Below, piece after piece: positions 34,903 through 43,667 of a stretch of 64,000 bases of DNA; position 1 is the first letter of the stretch, and every line of letters starts with the position of its first letter. This DNA is from Neolewinella antarctica. GTDB taxonomy: Bacteria; Bacteroidota; Bacteroidia; Chitinophagales; Saprospiraceae. Both the position numbers and the translations under genes were made by a program. Where the stretch lies: contig NZ_JAATJH010000001.1 of assembly GCF_011927835.1 (NCBI RefSeq), positions 1 through 64,000 of the forward strand, given 5' to 3'. Below the pieces are notes generated by a model. It searched no databases. It was not told the origin of the DNA and saw nothing but the letters and a program-made list of their open reading frames with translations.

Positions 34903-36768
34903 ATGGGCCAGACCCCAGACCCCAGCTATATGTACGCCAGCCTCCGCGATGCCGCCCACGACTTAGAAAAACACGGACAACTACTCCGCATCAGTCGCGA
35001 GATCGACCCCGACCTTGAAATGGCCGAAATTCACCGTCGGGTTTTCGCCAAGGGTGGGCCGGCTATCCTGTTCGAGAACGTAAAGGGAAGTCCGTTTCAG
35101 GCCTTGTCGAACGTGTACGGCACGAAGGAGCGGACGGACTTTCTTTTCCGCAAAACGATGCCGAAGGTCAAAAAGGTGGTCGAGATTAAGGCCGACCCGG
35201 CTAACCTCGCCAAGTCGCCCTTCCGGTACGCCGGAGCGCCCTTCACCGCCGTCAGCGCGCTGCCGCGCAAGCACTTCCGCCCGGCCATTAAGTACGGTCA
35301 GACGACGATCGATCAGTTGCCGCTGGTAAAATCCTGGCCCATGGACGGCGGCGCTTTCGTAACCGCCCCCCAGGTTTGCACCCTGCCGCCGGGCAGTAAA
35401 AATCCGATGCAGACCAACCTCGGTATGTACCGAATTCAACTCACCGGCAACGATTACGAGACCAACAAAGAGATTGGTTTGCACTACCAGCTGCACCGGG
35501 GGATCGGTGTCCACCACACCGAATACTTAAAGTCCGACGAGCCTTTCCGTTGCTCCATCTTCGTGGGTGGGCCGCCGAGCCACGCCTTCAGCGCCATCAT
35601 GCCGCTGCCGGAGGGGCTGAGCGAGATGACGTTTGCCGGAATGCTGGCCGGGCGCCGGTTCGGCTACGCCTGGGATCGCGACTGGATCCTCTCCGCCGAC
35701 GCGGATTTTGTCATCACCGGCACGATTCGCAAACAAGGCATGATGCCGGAAGGCCCGTTCGGCGATCACCTCGGTTATTATTCCCTCGAACACCCGTTTC
35801 CGGTGATGGACGTCGAGACGGTCTGGCACCGTAAGGATCCGATTTGGCAGTTTACCGTCGTCGGTCGCCCGCCGGCGGAAGATTCGCAGTTCGGCTACCT
35901 CATTCACCAGATCGTGGAAGATTTGACGCCGGGAGAATTTCCGGGCATCAAGCAAATCAATGCCGTCGATGAGGCGGGCGTTCACCCGTTGTTGCTGGCC
36001 ATTGGCTCGGAGCGGTACATGCCGTTCCGGGAGGACGAGCAGATGCTCGTGCCGGAGGAAATCATCACGCAGGCAAACCGGATCATCGGTAGTGGACAAA
36101 CGTCCCTCGCGAAGTTCTGCCTCATCGCCGATGGAACCAATGAACCTAACTTAGACGCTGATAACCAGCCCGCTTTCTTCCAGTACTTGCTGGAAAGGTT
36201 TAACCCCGAGCGCGACCTTCACTTTCAGACGCGGACGACGATCGATACGCTCGACTACTCCAGCGAAGGCTGGAACGCCGGCTCAAAATTGATCTGGGCC
36301 TGTCGGGGTCAAAAGGTACGGGACCTGACGGACCAGTTACCCACCTACTTTACTTTGCCGGAAGCATTTAGCGACCCACGTTTCGTTGCGCCGGGCATCC
36401 TCGCCGTGCGGGGGCCAAAGAACGAGGGGAAGGGGAGTTACGCCGATATGGAAAGTCTCGCCAAGGCAAATTTGGGCGCGGACGCGGGTACCGTGTTGAG
36501 TGACGGAATAGCAATGATTGTCGTCTGTGACGATGCCGAGTTTTTGTCAGCTGATTTTGCCAACTTTATCTGGGCGACGTTTACCCGGAGCAACCCGAGT
36601 CACGACGTCTACGGTCTGGATACTTTCGTGGAGCACAAACACTGGGGTTGCCGCGGTCCTATCCTGATCGATGCCCGCGTCAAGCCCTGGCACGCTCCGG
36701 GCCTGGTGGAAGATCCAGCCGTCACCGCGCGGGTGGATGTGCTGGAAAAGGAAGGCGTCATGGGGTAA
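34903..36768 (+). CDS. UbiD-family decarboxylase
   Basis: 621 residues from the ATG at 34903 (the open frame extends to 34726 but includes the dispersed 17-mer). UbiD enzymes use prenylated FMN to decarboxylate aromatic or unsaturated acids. Motifs: PGSKNPMQTNLGMYRIQLTG, GLHYQLHRGIGVHHTEYLKS, CSIFVGGPPSHAFSAIMPLP, and the active-site segment GMMPEGPFGDHLGYYSLEH (Glu of PEGPFG). The substrate is not evident: quinone biosynthesis is the commonest use in this phylum, but no other quinone gene or UbiX is adjacent. The C-terminus VVCDDAEFLSADFANFIWAT is also family-typical. Confidence 0.9.
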   Translation: MGQTPDPSYMYASLRDAAHDLEKHGQLLRISREIDPDLEMAEIHRRVFAKGGPAILFENVKGSPFQALSNVYGTKERTDFLFRKTMPKVKKVVEIKADPANLAKSPFRYAGAPFTAVSALPRKHFRPAIKYGQTTIDQLPLVKSWPMDGGAFVTAPQVCTLPPGSKNPMQTNLGMYRIQLTGNDYETNKEIGLHYQLHRGIGVHHTEYLKSDEPFRCSIFVGGPPSHAFSAIMPLPEGLSEMTFAGMLAGRRFGYAWDRDWILSADADFVITGTIRKQGMMPEGPFGDHLGYYSLEHPFPVMDVETVWHRKDPIWQFTVVGRPPAEDSQFGYLIHQIVEDLTPGEFPGIKQINAVDEAGVHPLLLAIGSERYMPFREDEQMLVPEEIITQANRIIGSGQTSLAKFCLIADGTNEPNLDADNQPAFFQYLLERFNPERDLHFQTRTTIDTLDYSSEGWNAGSKLIWACRGQKVRDLTDQLPTYFTLPEAFSDPRFVAPGILAVRGPKNEGKGSYADMESLAKANLGADAGTVLSDGIAMIVVCDDAEFLSADFANFIWATFTRSNPSHDVYGLDTFVEHKHWGCRGPILIDARVKPWHAPGLVEDPAVTARVDVLEKEGVMG

Positions 36769-36829
36769 AAGGTGGTTAATTTGTCTTACGGTTAACAACC
36801 ACGTAAAGCCTAATTGCGGCTTGATTTTG

Positions 36830-36837
36830 TACCTTTG
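36830..36837 (+). promoter_or_regulatory. -7 box (TACCTTTG) for the arginyltransferase-like gene
   Basis: Exact TAnnTTTG match 76 nt upstream of the GTG at 36914. A TTG lies at 36814-36816, closer than the ideal spacing. Confidence 0.5.
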
Positions 36838-36913
36838 TCCAGAGAATTAAGCACGGTGATTCGGCTTCTTTTGTGCCGAATCGATTGTTGCCCCACTTAC
36901 TGATTGACCACGC

Positions 36914-37993
36914 GTGCCAACATTATTATTAAACCTTCAAGATCGTCTTCCCGGGCCGAAACTCGATGAGTTTCTGACTGCGGGCTGGCGACCCGTGGGC
37001 CAGCAATTGTACACCTGCGATTTCATTCGTACCGAAGCGGACGAGTTGTTCGGCTGCGTGCAAATCCGAATGCCCCTCACGGAATTCAAATTCAAACGCA
37101 AGCAGCGGCGGTTGCTGCGGCAGAACGGAGAACTGTTCCGTTTTGAAATTGGCCCCGCCACGCCCATCACCCGCGAGATGCGGGAGGTGAATAGGAAGTA
37201 CATCGCCAAGAATCCGGATCGCTCGCGGACTGATTTAGAGTTTCACGCCGGTTACTATCCCGAAAAACGTTTCATTAATACGCAACAGGTATTGGTGTAC
37301 ATCAACGAGCGCCTGGTGGCCTTTAGTTATTTCGACGTGGGGGAGAAGTGCCTCTATTCCAAGACGGGTATCTACGACCCTGACTACCGGGAGAACAGTC
37401 TGGGTATCTACACGATGCTGCTCGAAGTCCAGTGGGCGATTGCTAACGGATACGAATATTACCACCCGGGCTACGTCTCCGTAGATTTTCCAATCTTCAA
37501 TTACAAATTACGCCTGGGGCCGATGGAATACCGCCACTGTCAAACGGGGCAGTGGGCGACGCTAACGGACAATGACCCCTCCGTTCCCTTAGACCCTCTG
37601 CACCTGCAGGAAGCTGCCATGTACCGCCTCGTGACGAGCCTGCGACGGGCGGGGATCGGGAGCCGGCTAAAGGAATACCCCAGTTTTACCGCCAGGTTCT
37701 ACTACCCCGGCCACGGTGGTGGGTTGGTGGATGCACCGTTCGTCTGCCAGCTGGACGACGGGATTCCTTCCGGTCGTAGAACCCTGATCAGTTATGATCA
37801 CATGGCGGAGGAGTACACGGTCTTCAATCCGGGCCTATCGTCCCTGACGGACATAAAACTACAGCCCGTGGGGCCGACTGGTGTGGCGCGCTACCCCCGT
37901 CCCGTCCCGATGGAAATCGTGCACCTCGCCACCCGCTCCATCGATGAAATTCGGGACTGCTGCCTCGCCGCGGCGGACGAGGCGGCTACGTAG
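36914..37993 (+). CDS. Arginine-tRNA-protein transferase (ATE C-terminal domain)-like protein
   Basis: 359 residues from a GTG start; the first internal ATG would remove 52 conserved-looking residues. The central part carries ATE/Bpt-type GNAT-fold features: YYPEKRFINTQQVLVYINER, LVAFSYFDVGEKCLYSKTGI, YDPDYRENSLGIYTMLLEVQ and GYEYYHPGYVSVDFPIFNYK. Such enzymes add an amino acid from tRNA to protein N-termini for N-degron degradation. The N-terminal Cys cluster of ATE1 is absent. The C-terminal 110 residues have no recognised domain. Single gene; a small membrane-protein gene lies antisense at its 3' end. Confidence 0.75.
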   Translation: MPTLLLNLQDRLPGPKLDEFLTAGWRPVGQQLYTCDFIRTEADELFGCVQIRMPLTEFKFKRKQRRLLRQNGELFRFEIGPATPITREMREVNRKYIAKNPDRSRTDLEFHAGYYPEKRFINTQQVLVYINERLVAFSYFDVGEKCLYSKTGIYDPDYRENSLGIYTMLLEVQWAIANGYEYYHPGYVSVDFPIFNYKLRLGPMEYRHCQTGQWATLTDNDPSVPLDPLHLQEAAMYRLVTSLRRAGIGSRLKEYPSFTARFYYPGHGGGLVDAPFVCQLDDGIPSGRRTLISYDHMAEEYTVFNPGLSSLTDIKLQPVGPTGVARYPRPVPMEIVHLATRSIDEIRDCCLAAADEAAT

Positions 37994-38123
37994 CCACGAA
38001 GAAGAAGTAGATAAACACTAGTAAAAGGAGGACGATCACCCCGACGATGGTGAATACCTTTTTCACCGCGGCGGCTTCGTTAATCTTTGCTTGCTTCTTC
38101 TTTGCTGTTCTTTGCTTTGCCAT
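37986..38123 (-). CDS. 45-residue single-helix membrane protein
   Basis: A minus-strand frame from the ATG at 38123 encodes 45 residues: a very basic N-terminus (MAKQRTAKKKQAKINEAAAV) followed by one strong membrane helix (VFTIVGVIVLLLLVFIYFFF) and a short tail. A positive N-terminus before the helix predicts a cytoplasmic N-terminus. The gene overlaps the last 8 nt of the arginyltransferase-like gene on the opposite strand. Small hydrophobic proteins like this are common but usually missed; function unknown. Confidence 0.6.
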   Translation of the reverse strand: MAKQRTAKKKQAKINEAAAVKKVFTIVGVIVLLLLVFIYFFFVAT

Positions 38124-38350
38124 GATCGAATACTGTTAAGTTGCTTCAAGCTAAAGAAATTTGTTGGGATGACGGCAATAAGCTGCTGCATCAGCTAACT
38201 TCAACATTGCGCTGCGCAGATGCTGCTAACCAAGTGTACGTAGTTCTGGCGAATCCGCCGGGAGCCGCCGGTGAACTTGGCAACCCCGTAATTGCTTAAA
38301 GCCACCGCCACTCATTACCTTCACGCCACACCAGTAAAATATCTACCACT

Positions 38351-39169
38351 ATGACTCCTCAACTTCTGGCCGGAAAACGCGGCGTAATCTTTGGCGCGCT
38401 CGACGATCAATCCATCGCGTGGCAAATTGCTGATGTTTGCGCGGAGATGGGGGCCAAGTTCACGCTGACCAACGCCCCGGTAGCGATGCGTTTCGGGACG
38501 ATCAGCGAGTTAGCCGAAAAGCACGGCTGTGAGGTCATCCCCGCCGACGCCACGAGCATCGAGGACATGGAAAACCTTTTTCAGAAGTCGGAAGAGATCC
38601 TGGGCGGTAAGCTGGACTTCGTCTGCCACGCCATCGGGATGTCGCTCAACGTGCGCAAGGGGCGCCCCTATACGGACATCAAACACGAGTGGATGTTGAA
38701 GACGTTCGACATCAGTGCGGTAAGCTTTCACAAGATGTGTCAGGTACTCTTCAAGGGGGATCATATGGCGGATCACGGGTCCATCCTTGGCCTAACTTAC
38801 ATTGCTTCGCAACGCACCTTTCCGGACTACAGTGAGATGGCCGAGAGTAAGGCTTTGCTGGAAAGCTTCGCCCGTTCCTTCGGTTACCATTTCGGTGAAA
38901 AGAACGGCGTTCGGGTAAACACCGTCAGCCAGTCACCGACCATGACGACGGCCGGCAAGGGCGTAAAGGGGTTCAAAGAGTTTTTTGGTTACGCGGACAA
39001 AATGTCTCCCCTCGGAAATGCCCCCGCGCGCGATTGCGCCAACTATTGCGCCACGTTGTTCAGCGACTACACGCGCTTCGTGACCATGCAAAATCTGTTT
39101 CACGACGGTGGTTTCTCCAACATGGGCATGAGTCCTAAATTGATTGAGCAGACAGCGGATGAGGAGTGA
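38351..39169 (+). CDS. fabI: Enoyl-[acyl-carrier-protein] reductase (FabI)
   Basis: 272 residues. NAD-binding start GKRGVIFGALDDQSIAWQIA, the FabI-type catalytic Y-x6-K in FPDYSEMAESKALLESFARS, HAIGMSLNVRKG and the C-terminal FHDGGFSNMGMSP. It reduces trans-2-enoyl-ACP in the last step of each fatty acid elongation round. Normal length. The gene is isolated and followed by heptamer array C. Confidence 0.93.
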   Translation: MTPQLLAGKRGVIFGALDDQSIAWQIADVCAEMGAKFTLTNAPVAMRFGTISELAEKHGCEVIPADATSIEDMENLFQKSEEILGGKLDFVCHAIGMSLNVRKGRPYTDIKHEWMLKTFDISAVSFHKMCQVLFKGDHMADHGSILGLTYIASQRTFPDYSEMAESKALLESFARSFGYHFGEKNGVRVNTVSQSPTMTTAGKGVKGFKEFFGYADKMSPLGNAPARDCANYCATLFSDYTRFVTMQNLFHDGGFSNMGMSPKLIEQTADEE

Positions 39170-39194
39170 GTGGTGTCTTTTTATTAAGATCTTT

Positions 39195-39349
39195 TAGGCG
39201 GTAGGAATGTAGGCGGTAGGCGGTAGATTATACCCTCAAGATCGCTGATTTACTGCGAGTTTATATTCAACGAAGTGACCCAGCAAAACCACTAAGTTTA
39301 AGTATTAGTAAATTAAAATCCGCCTACCGCCTACCGCCTACCGCCTAAT
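39195..39349. repeat. TAGGCGG heptamer array, inverted (array C)
   Basis: The left arm 39195-39226 (TAGGCGG units) and the right arm 39320-39349 (CCGCCTA units) flank about 95 bp of AT-rich spacer. It ends 5 nt upstream of where the porin frame opens, in the place where a start codon would be expected. Confidence 0.85.
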
Positions 39350-39366
39350 TCTAAAAAACCAAAGTC

Positions 39367-41340
39367 CTGCCAACGCTACGACTAACCTTCTTTCTCCTAG
39401 CCACCCTCCTTTGCACCTGCGTCCGCGCCCAAGTGCTAGACCCCTCGGATAGTGGCCGGCCCCAAATCGGCGACCCCGACTACGACGCCAGCCAGGACCG
39501 TCGCGCCGGGCCGCAGGAGCAGCGCGAAGACCTACCGGATACCTTCGGCATTTTCCAGTACCGAGTCAATAACCCCAACCAAGAAACCAGCTACCGTGAT
39601 AGTCTGCTGAGTGGCCTGCAACGCTACGAACCCGGCCGGAAAGTGCCCTTCGATTACGGTACCACCGGCCAACTTGGCGGCGCGGCCTACCGACTGCGCT
39701 ACGAACCTACCTTACGGACCGGAACGGAAATCGGTCTACGGCAATTCGATCTCTACCAGCTCGACGGGGAACGCCTTCAGTATTACCGACTAGAGCGACC
39801 GTTTACTTACCTGGGGCACGTCCGCGAAAGCCAACAGGAAGATACCTGGACGACCGCCAAATTTTCCCGCAATTTTGCCGATGGCGTCAACCTGCTGCTG
39901 GACTACACCCGGCTGTCTCAGCAAGGGACACAGGACCAGTACCCGAACCAAAACCTTAGGAACACCCACGTGGCGACCGGTTTGAGTATTCGCCCGCCGA
40001 ACGCCCGCTACAATGGCTTTTTTAGTTTCGCGGCAAATACTTACGAGCAATTGCAAAACGGGGGCATCATACGGAGCACGCTTGACGACGGCGGTGGTGA
40101 GGTCAATAACTTACAGAATATCACTTCACGCCTGGCGGAAACCCGGATGCGTTACAGTTTTCGGGAGGTAATGGCGACCCAGTCGCTACAATTCGGTGGG
40201 CGGCGCGATACGCTGACGGGCAAAGACCGACGCGCGTTCACCCTCCAGCACCAACTTAAACTGGACGGTCGGCGCTACCGCGTGAGTTCCGAGCAGGGTG
40301 CGCCGGTGGATAGTTTCTTCCGACAGTTCCCGGAGCTACTCGTCGATGACCGGGGCGCGCGTAACCAGATCGAGCACAACATCCTCAGTAACGATCTCAC
40401 GTTCAGCACTTTCCGGAAGGGGAGTAGTGGAGACCGAGAAACGGTGCAGCGCGACGTGATCTCGGTGGGGATTAAGCACCTCTACCACCGGATTCGGCAG
40501 GATAATGATTCGACCATTAACAATGTGTTAGCGCACGGCCAGATTGGTCTGCGCCCGAACGACAACCTCAGCCTCGTCGTGGACGCGCAGCTAAATTTAA
40601 TCGGACAAATTGGCGACTACCGAATTAGTGGGGAAGGGATTCTCGACCTCGGCAGGGCGGGAAAGCTCGAACTTAAGGCCCTGAATCAATTGTACGCACC
40701 CGATTTAGTGCAGGATATTTTCCGGCTGAACGGGCAGACGATCTACGACAATAATTTTGGGAAGACGCTCGAGTTGCGACTGGAGGGCGCCTACACCTTG
40801 CCGGTCGTCAAGATCAGGGCGGGCCTGGCGTACTCCGTACTAACTAATTACATTTACTTCGGGACCGATGGCTTACCGGTACAGGACGACGGAGTAAATA
40901 ACATCGTACAGCTAAGCGCGGAACGCGACCTGACTTTCGGCAAAATGCGCCTGGATAATCGGGTCTTATTTCAGCAGGCCGACGAGACCGTCTTCCGATT
41001 GCCGCAACTGTACGGAGAACACAGCCTGTACTACGCCGGAAAATGGTTCGGGGTACTCAACGTGAATTTGGGTGTAGACATCCGCTACGCAAGTGGATTC
41101 AAGCCTTATTACTACAACAGTATCGTGCAGCAATTCCAGCTACAGGATGAGCAGGAGACTAAATTTCAGTACCAAATCGATCCATTTTTTAGTCTGCGGG
41201 TCACGCGTTTCCGTTTCTTCGCAAAATACATTCAACTCAACACGCAGTGGGCTCCGGACGATTTACTCTATCTGACCGCAGAGCATCCTTACCCGGACGC
41301 GGCGGTACGGCTCGGGGCCACCTGGAGATTGCAGGATTGA
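39367..41340 (+). CDS. Putative outer-membrane porin; start codon unclear
   Basis: The mature protein (from about 39433) has over 600 residues of alternating aromatic strands, with YRLERPFTYLGHVRESQQED early and a C-terminal strand AAVRLGATWRLQD, resembling the Bacteroidota putative porin family. The frame extends upstream through a good signal peptide (LRLTFFLLATLLCTCVRAQ) to 39355 but contains no ATG; CTG 39367 or GTG 39433 are the only alternatives. I chose 39367 because the signal peptide is needed for export. The original start was probably removed when heptamer array C formed directly upstream. A 17-mer copy lies within the signal-peptide codons (39412-39428). Confidence 0.65.
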   Translation: MPTLRLTFFLLATLLCTCVRAQVLDPSDSGRPQIGDPDYDASQDRRAGPQEQREDLPDTFGIFQYRVNNPNQETSYRDSLLSGLQRYEPGRKVPFDYGTTGQLGGAAYRLRYEPTLRTGTEIGLRQFDLYQLDGERLQYYRLERPFTYLGHVRESQQEDTWTTAKFSRNFADGVNLLLDYTRLSQQGTQDQYPNQNLRNTHVATGLSIRPPNARYNGFFSFAANTYEQLQNGGIIRSTLDDGGGEVNNLQNITSRLAETRMRYSFREVMATQSLQFGGRRDTLTGKDRRAFTLQHQLKLDGRRYRVSSEQGAPVDSFFRQFPELLVDDRGARNQIEHNILSNDLTFSTFRKGSSGDRETVQRDVISVGIKHLYHRIRQDNDSTINNVLAHGQIGLRPNDNLSLVVDAQLNLIGQIGDYRISGEGILDLGRAGKLELKALNQLYAPDLVQDIFRLNGQTIYDNNFGKTLELRLEGAYTLPVVKIRAGLAYSVLTNYIYFGTDGLPVQDDGVNNIVQLSAERDLTFGKMRLDNRVLFQQADETVFRLPQLYGEHSLYYAGKWFGVLNVNLGVDIRYASGFKPYYYNSIVQQFQLQDEQETKFQYQIDPFFSLRVTRFRFFAKYIQLNTQWAPDDLLYLTAEHPYPDAAVRLGATWRLQD

Positions 41341-41390
41341 CTGATCGCGCTTTGGGATTGCAGTGACAGCTTTACCCATCGAATAGAAAA

Positions 41391-41416
41391 CGCCGAATCA
41401 CGTTTGTGATCCGGCG
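41391..41416 (-). terminator. Terminator of glgB
   Basis: Stem CGCCGaATCAC/GTGATcCGGCG with a GTTT loop, followed on the minus strand by TTTTCTATT, 34 nt past the glgB stop. Confidence 0.75.
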
Positions 41417-41449
41417 CTAGCAGTTATTTCATAGAAATTCCTCAGCTCA

Positions 41450-43366
41450 TCATTTACCAGCGTAGACAAACACCACGGTCGCCAGGGGAGGTACGGTTAT
41501 TTCGAGGTGAAAGGGTCGCCCGTTCCATTCGGATTCTACCGCTTTCACTGGCTTAAATTCCTGGGCACCCGTTCCGCCGTACTCCTTAGCATCGGAATTA
41601 ATCAGCAGCTTATAGGTGCCCGCCTTCGGAACCCCGACTCGGTAGTGGTGCCGAACCGTTGGCGTCAAGTTATTGATAACTATGGCTAGCTCATTGCCTT
41701 TCTTTCCCTTGCGCAGGTAGGTTAGAACGCTGTTTTGGTTATCGCCGCCGTCGATCCACTCGAACCCCTGCGGATCATAAGCTTGGGCGTAAAGAGCAGG
41801 TGTTTCGCGGTAGGCCTTATTAAGGTCGGCGACGTACTTTTTCAATCCTTTGTGCGGGGCGGTTTCGGAAAGCGTCCAGTTGAGTCCTTTATCAATGCTC
41901 CACTCCGTTGTCTGCCCGAACTCGTTGCCCATAAATAGCAACTGGCTGCCCGGGTGGGTGTACATGTAGCCGTAGAGGGTGCGCATATTGGCGAAGCGCT
42001 GCCAGTCGTCGCCGGGCATCCGGTCGATAATCGGGCCTTTGCCGTGTACCACTTCGTCGTGGCTCAGGGGCAGCATGAAGTTTTCGGTAAACGCGTAGAC
42101 GAGACTGAAAGTGAGCGAATTGTGGTGGTGACTCCGGTGGATGGGGTCATTTTTGAAAAAGCCGAGCGTATCGTGCATCCAACCCATCATCCACTTCATA
42201 CCGAAGCCCAGGCCGCCCACGTACGTCGGGCGGGAAACACCCTCGAAGGCAGTGCTCTCTTCCGCGATGGTCATCGTGTCCGGATATTCCCGGTAGACGG
42301 CTTCGTTGAATTCCCGGAGAAAACTAATTGCCTCCAGATTTTTGTTGCCACCAAATTTGTTGGGAATCCACTCACCCTCCTTACGACTGTAGTCGAGGTA
42401 CAGCATGGAGGCTACCGCGTCTACCCGTAGGGCGTCGATGTGATAACGGTCGAGCCAAAAGAGCGCATTGGAAATCAGAAACGAACGTACTTCGTTGCGA
42501 CCGTAGTTGAAGATGGCGGATTTCCAATCAGGGTGGAAGCCGAGCTTCGGGTCCTCATGGTCGTAGAGGTGGGTGCCGTCGAACTGAGCCAAACCGTGCG
42601 CGTCGGTGGGGAAATGGCTAGGTACCCAGTCTAAGATTACCCCGATGCCAGCTTTGTGTAGTTCCTGGATCAGGTACATAAAGTCCTGCGGCCCGCCGAA
42701 CCGGCTGGAGGGTGCGAAGTAGCCGGTAATCTGGTATCCCCAACTCGGGAAATACGGATGCTCCATCACGGGCAAGAATTCTACGTGGGTAAAATTCATC
42801 TCCTTCATGTAGTCGACCAGATCGACGGCAAGCTCGCGGTAGCTCAGGCTTTCGGTCCCCTTCGGTTTTTTCCAGCTTCCGAGGTGGACCTCGTAGACGG
42901 AATAGGGGCTGTCGATACCGTTATGCTTCGACCTGACCTTCATCCAGTCCGCATCGTCCCACTCGTAGTAGGTATCCCAAACAATGCTGGCCGTGAGTGG
43001 GGGTGTTTCCCAGAGGCGAGCGAAGGGGTCGCCTTTGTCGAGCAGGTCACCGCTCTGCGTCTCGATGGAATATTTGTAGATCGTACCACTCTTCACGCGC
43101 GGTATGAAACCCTCGAAAATTCCCGAACTATCCCAACGGGCGTTGAGCGGGTGCGCGCCGTGATCCCAGCCGTTAAAATTACCGATCACGCTCACCGACT
43201 TTGCGCTGGGGCCCCAAACGGCAAAATAAGTTCCTTGCTCACCATCAAGCTCGATGACGTGGCTCCCAAGTTTGTCGTAAGCGCGAAAAAGCTTTCCGGC
43301 CTTCCAGAGGTTAGCGTCTTCGTCGGAAAATAGACTGTGGGAGATAACGGCGGTTTGGGTACTCAT
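41450..43366 (-). CDS. glgB: 1,4-alpha-glucan branching enzyme
   Basis: A 638-residue GH13 enzyme that makes alpha-1,6 branches in glycogen. An N-terminal CBM48 domain (VWGPSAKSVSVIGNFNGWDH) leads into the barrel: VILDWVPSHFPTDAHGLAQF, the nucleophile Asp in DALRVDAVASMLYLDYSRKE, acid/base Glu in MTIAEESTAFEGVSRP, and LPLSHDEVVHGKGPIIDRMP with the third Asp. FEWIDGGDNQNSVLTYLRKG opens the C-terminal domain. Normal length. Shares a strand with the glycogen-binding/HhH fusion about 300 nt upstream and may be co-regulated. Confidence 0.95.
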   Translation of the reverse strand: MSTQTAVISHSLFSDEDANLWKAGKLFRAYDKLGSHVIELDGEQGTYFAVWGPSAKSVSVIGNFNGWDHGAHPLNARWDSSGIFEGFIPRVKSGTIYKYSIETQSGDLLDKGDPFARLWETPPLTASIVWDTYYEWDDADWMKVRSKHNGIDSPYSVYEVHLGSWKKPKGTESLSYRELAVDLVDYMKEMNFTHVEFLPVMEHPYFPSWGYQITGYFAPSSRFGGPQDFMYLIQELHKAGIGVILDWVPSHFPTDAHGLAQFDGTHLYDHEDPKLGFHPDWKSAIFNYGRNEVRSFLISNALFWLDRYHIDALRVDAVASMLYLDYSRKEGEWIPNKFGGNKNLEAISFLREFNEAVYREYPDTMTIAEESTAFEGVSRPTYVGGLGFGMKWMMGWMHDTLGFFKNDPIHRSHHHNSLTFSLVYAFTENFMLPLSHDEVVHGKGPIIDRMPGDDWQRFANMRTLYGYMYTHPGSQLLFMGNEFGQTTEWSIDKGLNWTLSETAPHKGLKKYVADLNKAYRETPALYAQAYDPQGFEWIDGGDNQNSVLTYLRKGKKGNELAIVINNLTPTVRHHYRVGVPKAGTYKLLINSDAKEYGGTGAQEFKPVKAVESEWNGRPFHLEITVPPLATVVFVYAGK

Positions 43367-43609
43367 AAGTTTGTTTTGCTGGGGTATTGAAGGAATGGCG
43401 GCTACGTCTTCCGGTACAACAACGTGGGCACGGCACCGATGTTAACGGAGGAAGATGGGTTTGTCCCGCAGGCTCGGTAATCGATTCGTGGAGGAATGAC
43501 GCAGAATACTGGCCGTCCCCACGGCGGCAAAAATAGGCGCCGGTGAAACGCTGCGTACTCGAATGGTCAATCCTGTACCTCAATAGGTAACCGGCCCGGG
43601 ACGAAGCAC

Positions 43610-43642
43610 AAAGCCTCCCGATCAATCTGACCGGGAGGCTTT
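43610..43642. terminator. Bidirectional hairpin after the CBM48-HhH gene
   Basis: AAAGCCTCCCG (43610-43620) pairs perfectly with CGGGAGGCTTT (43632-43642) over an 11 nt loop. It lies 25 nt past the minus-strand stop at 43668. Confidence 0.75.
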
Positions 43643-43667
43643 TGCAAGTGACTTCATCGAAGAAAGA

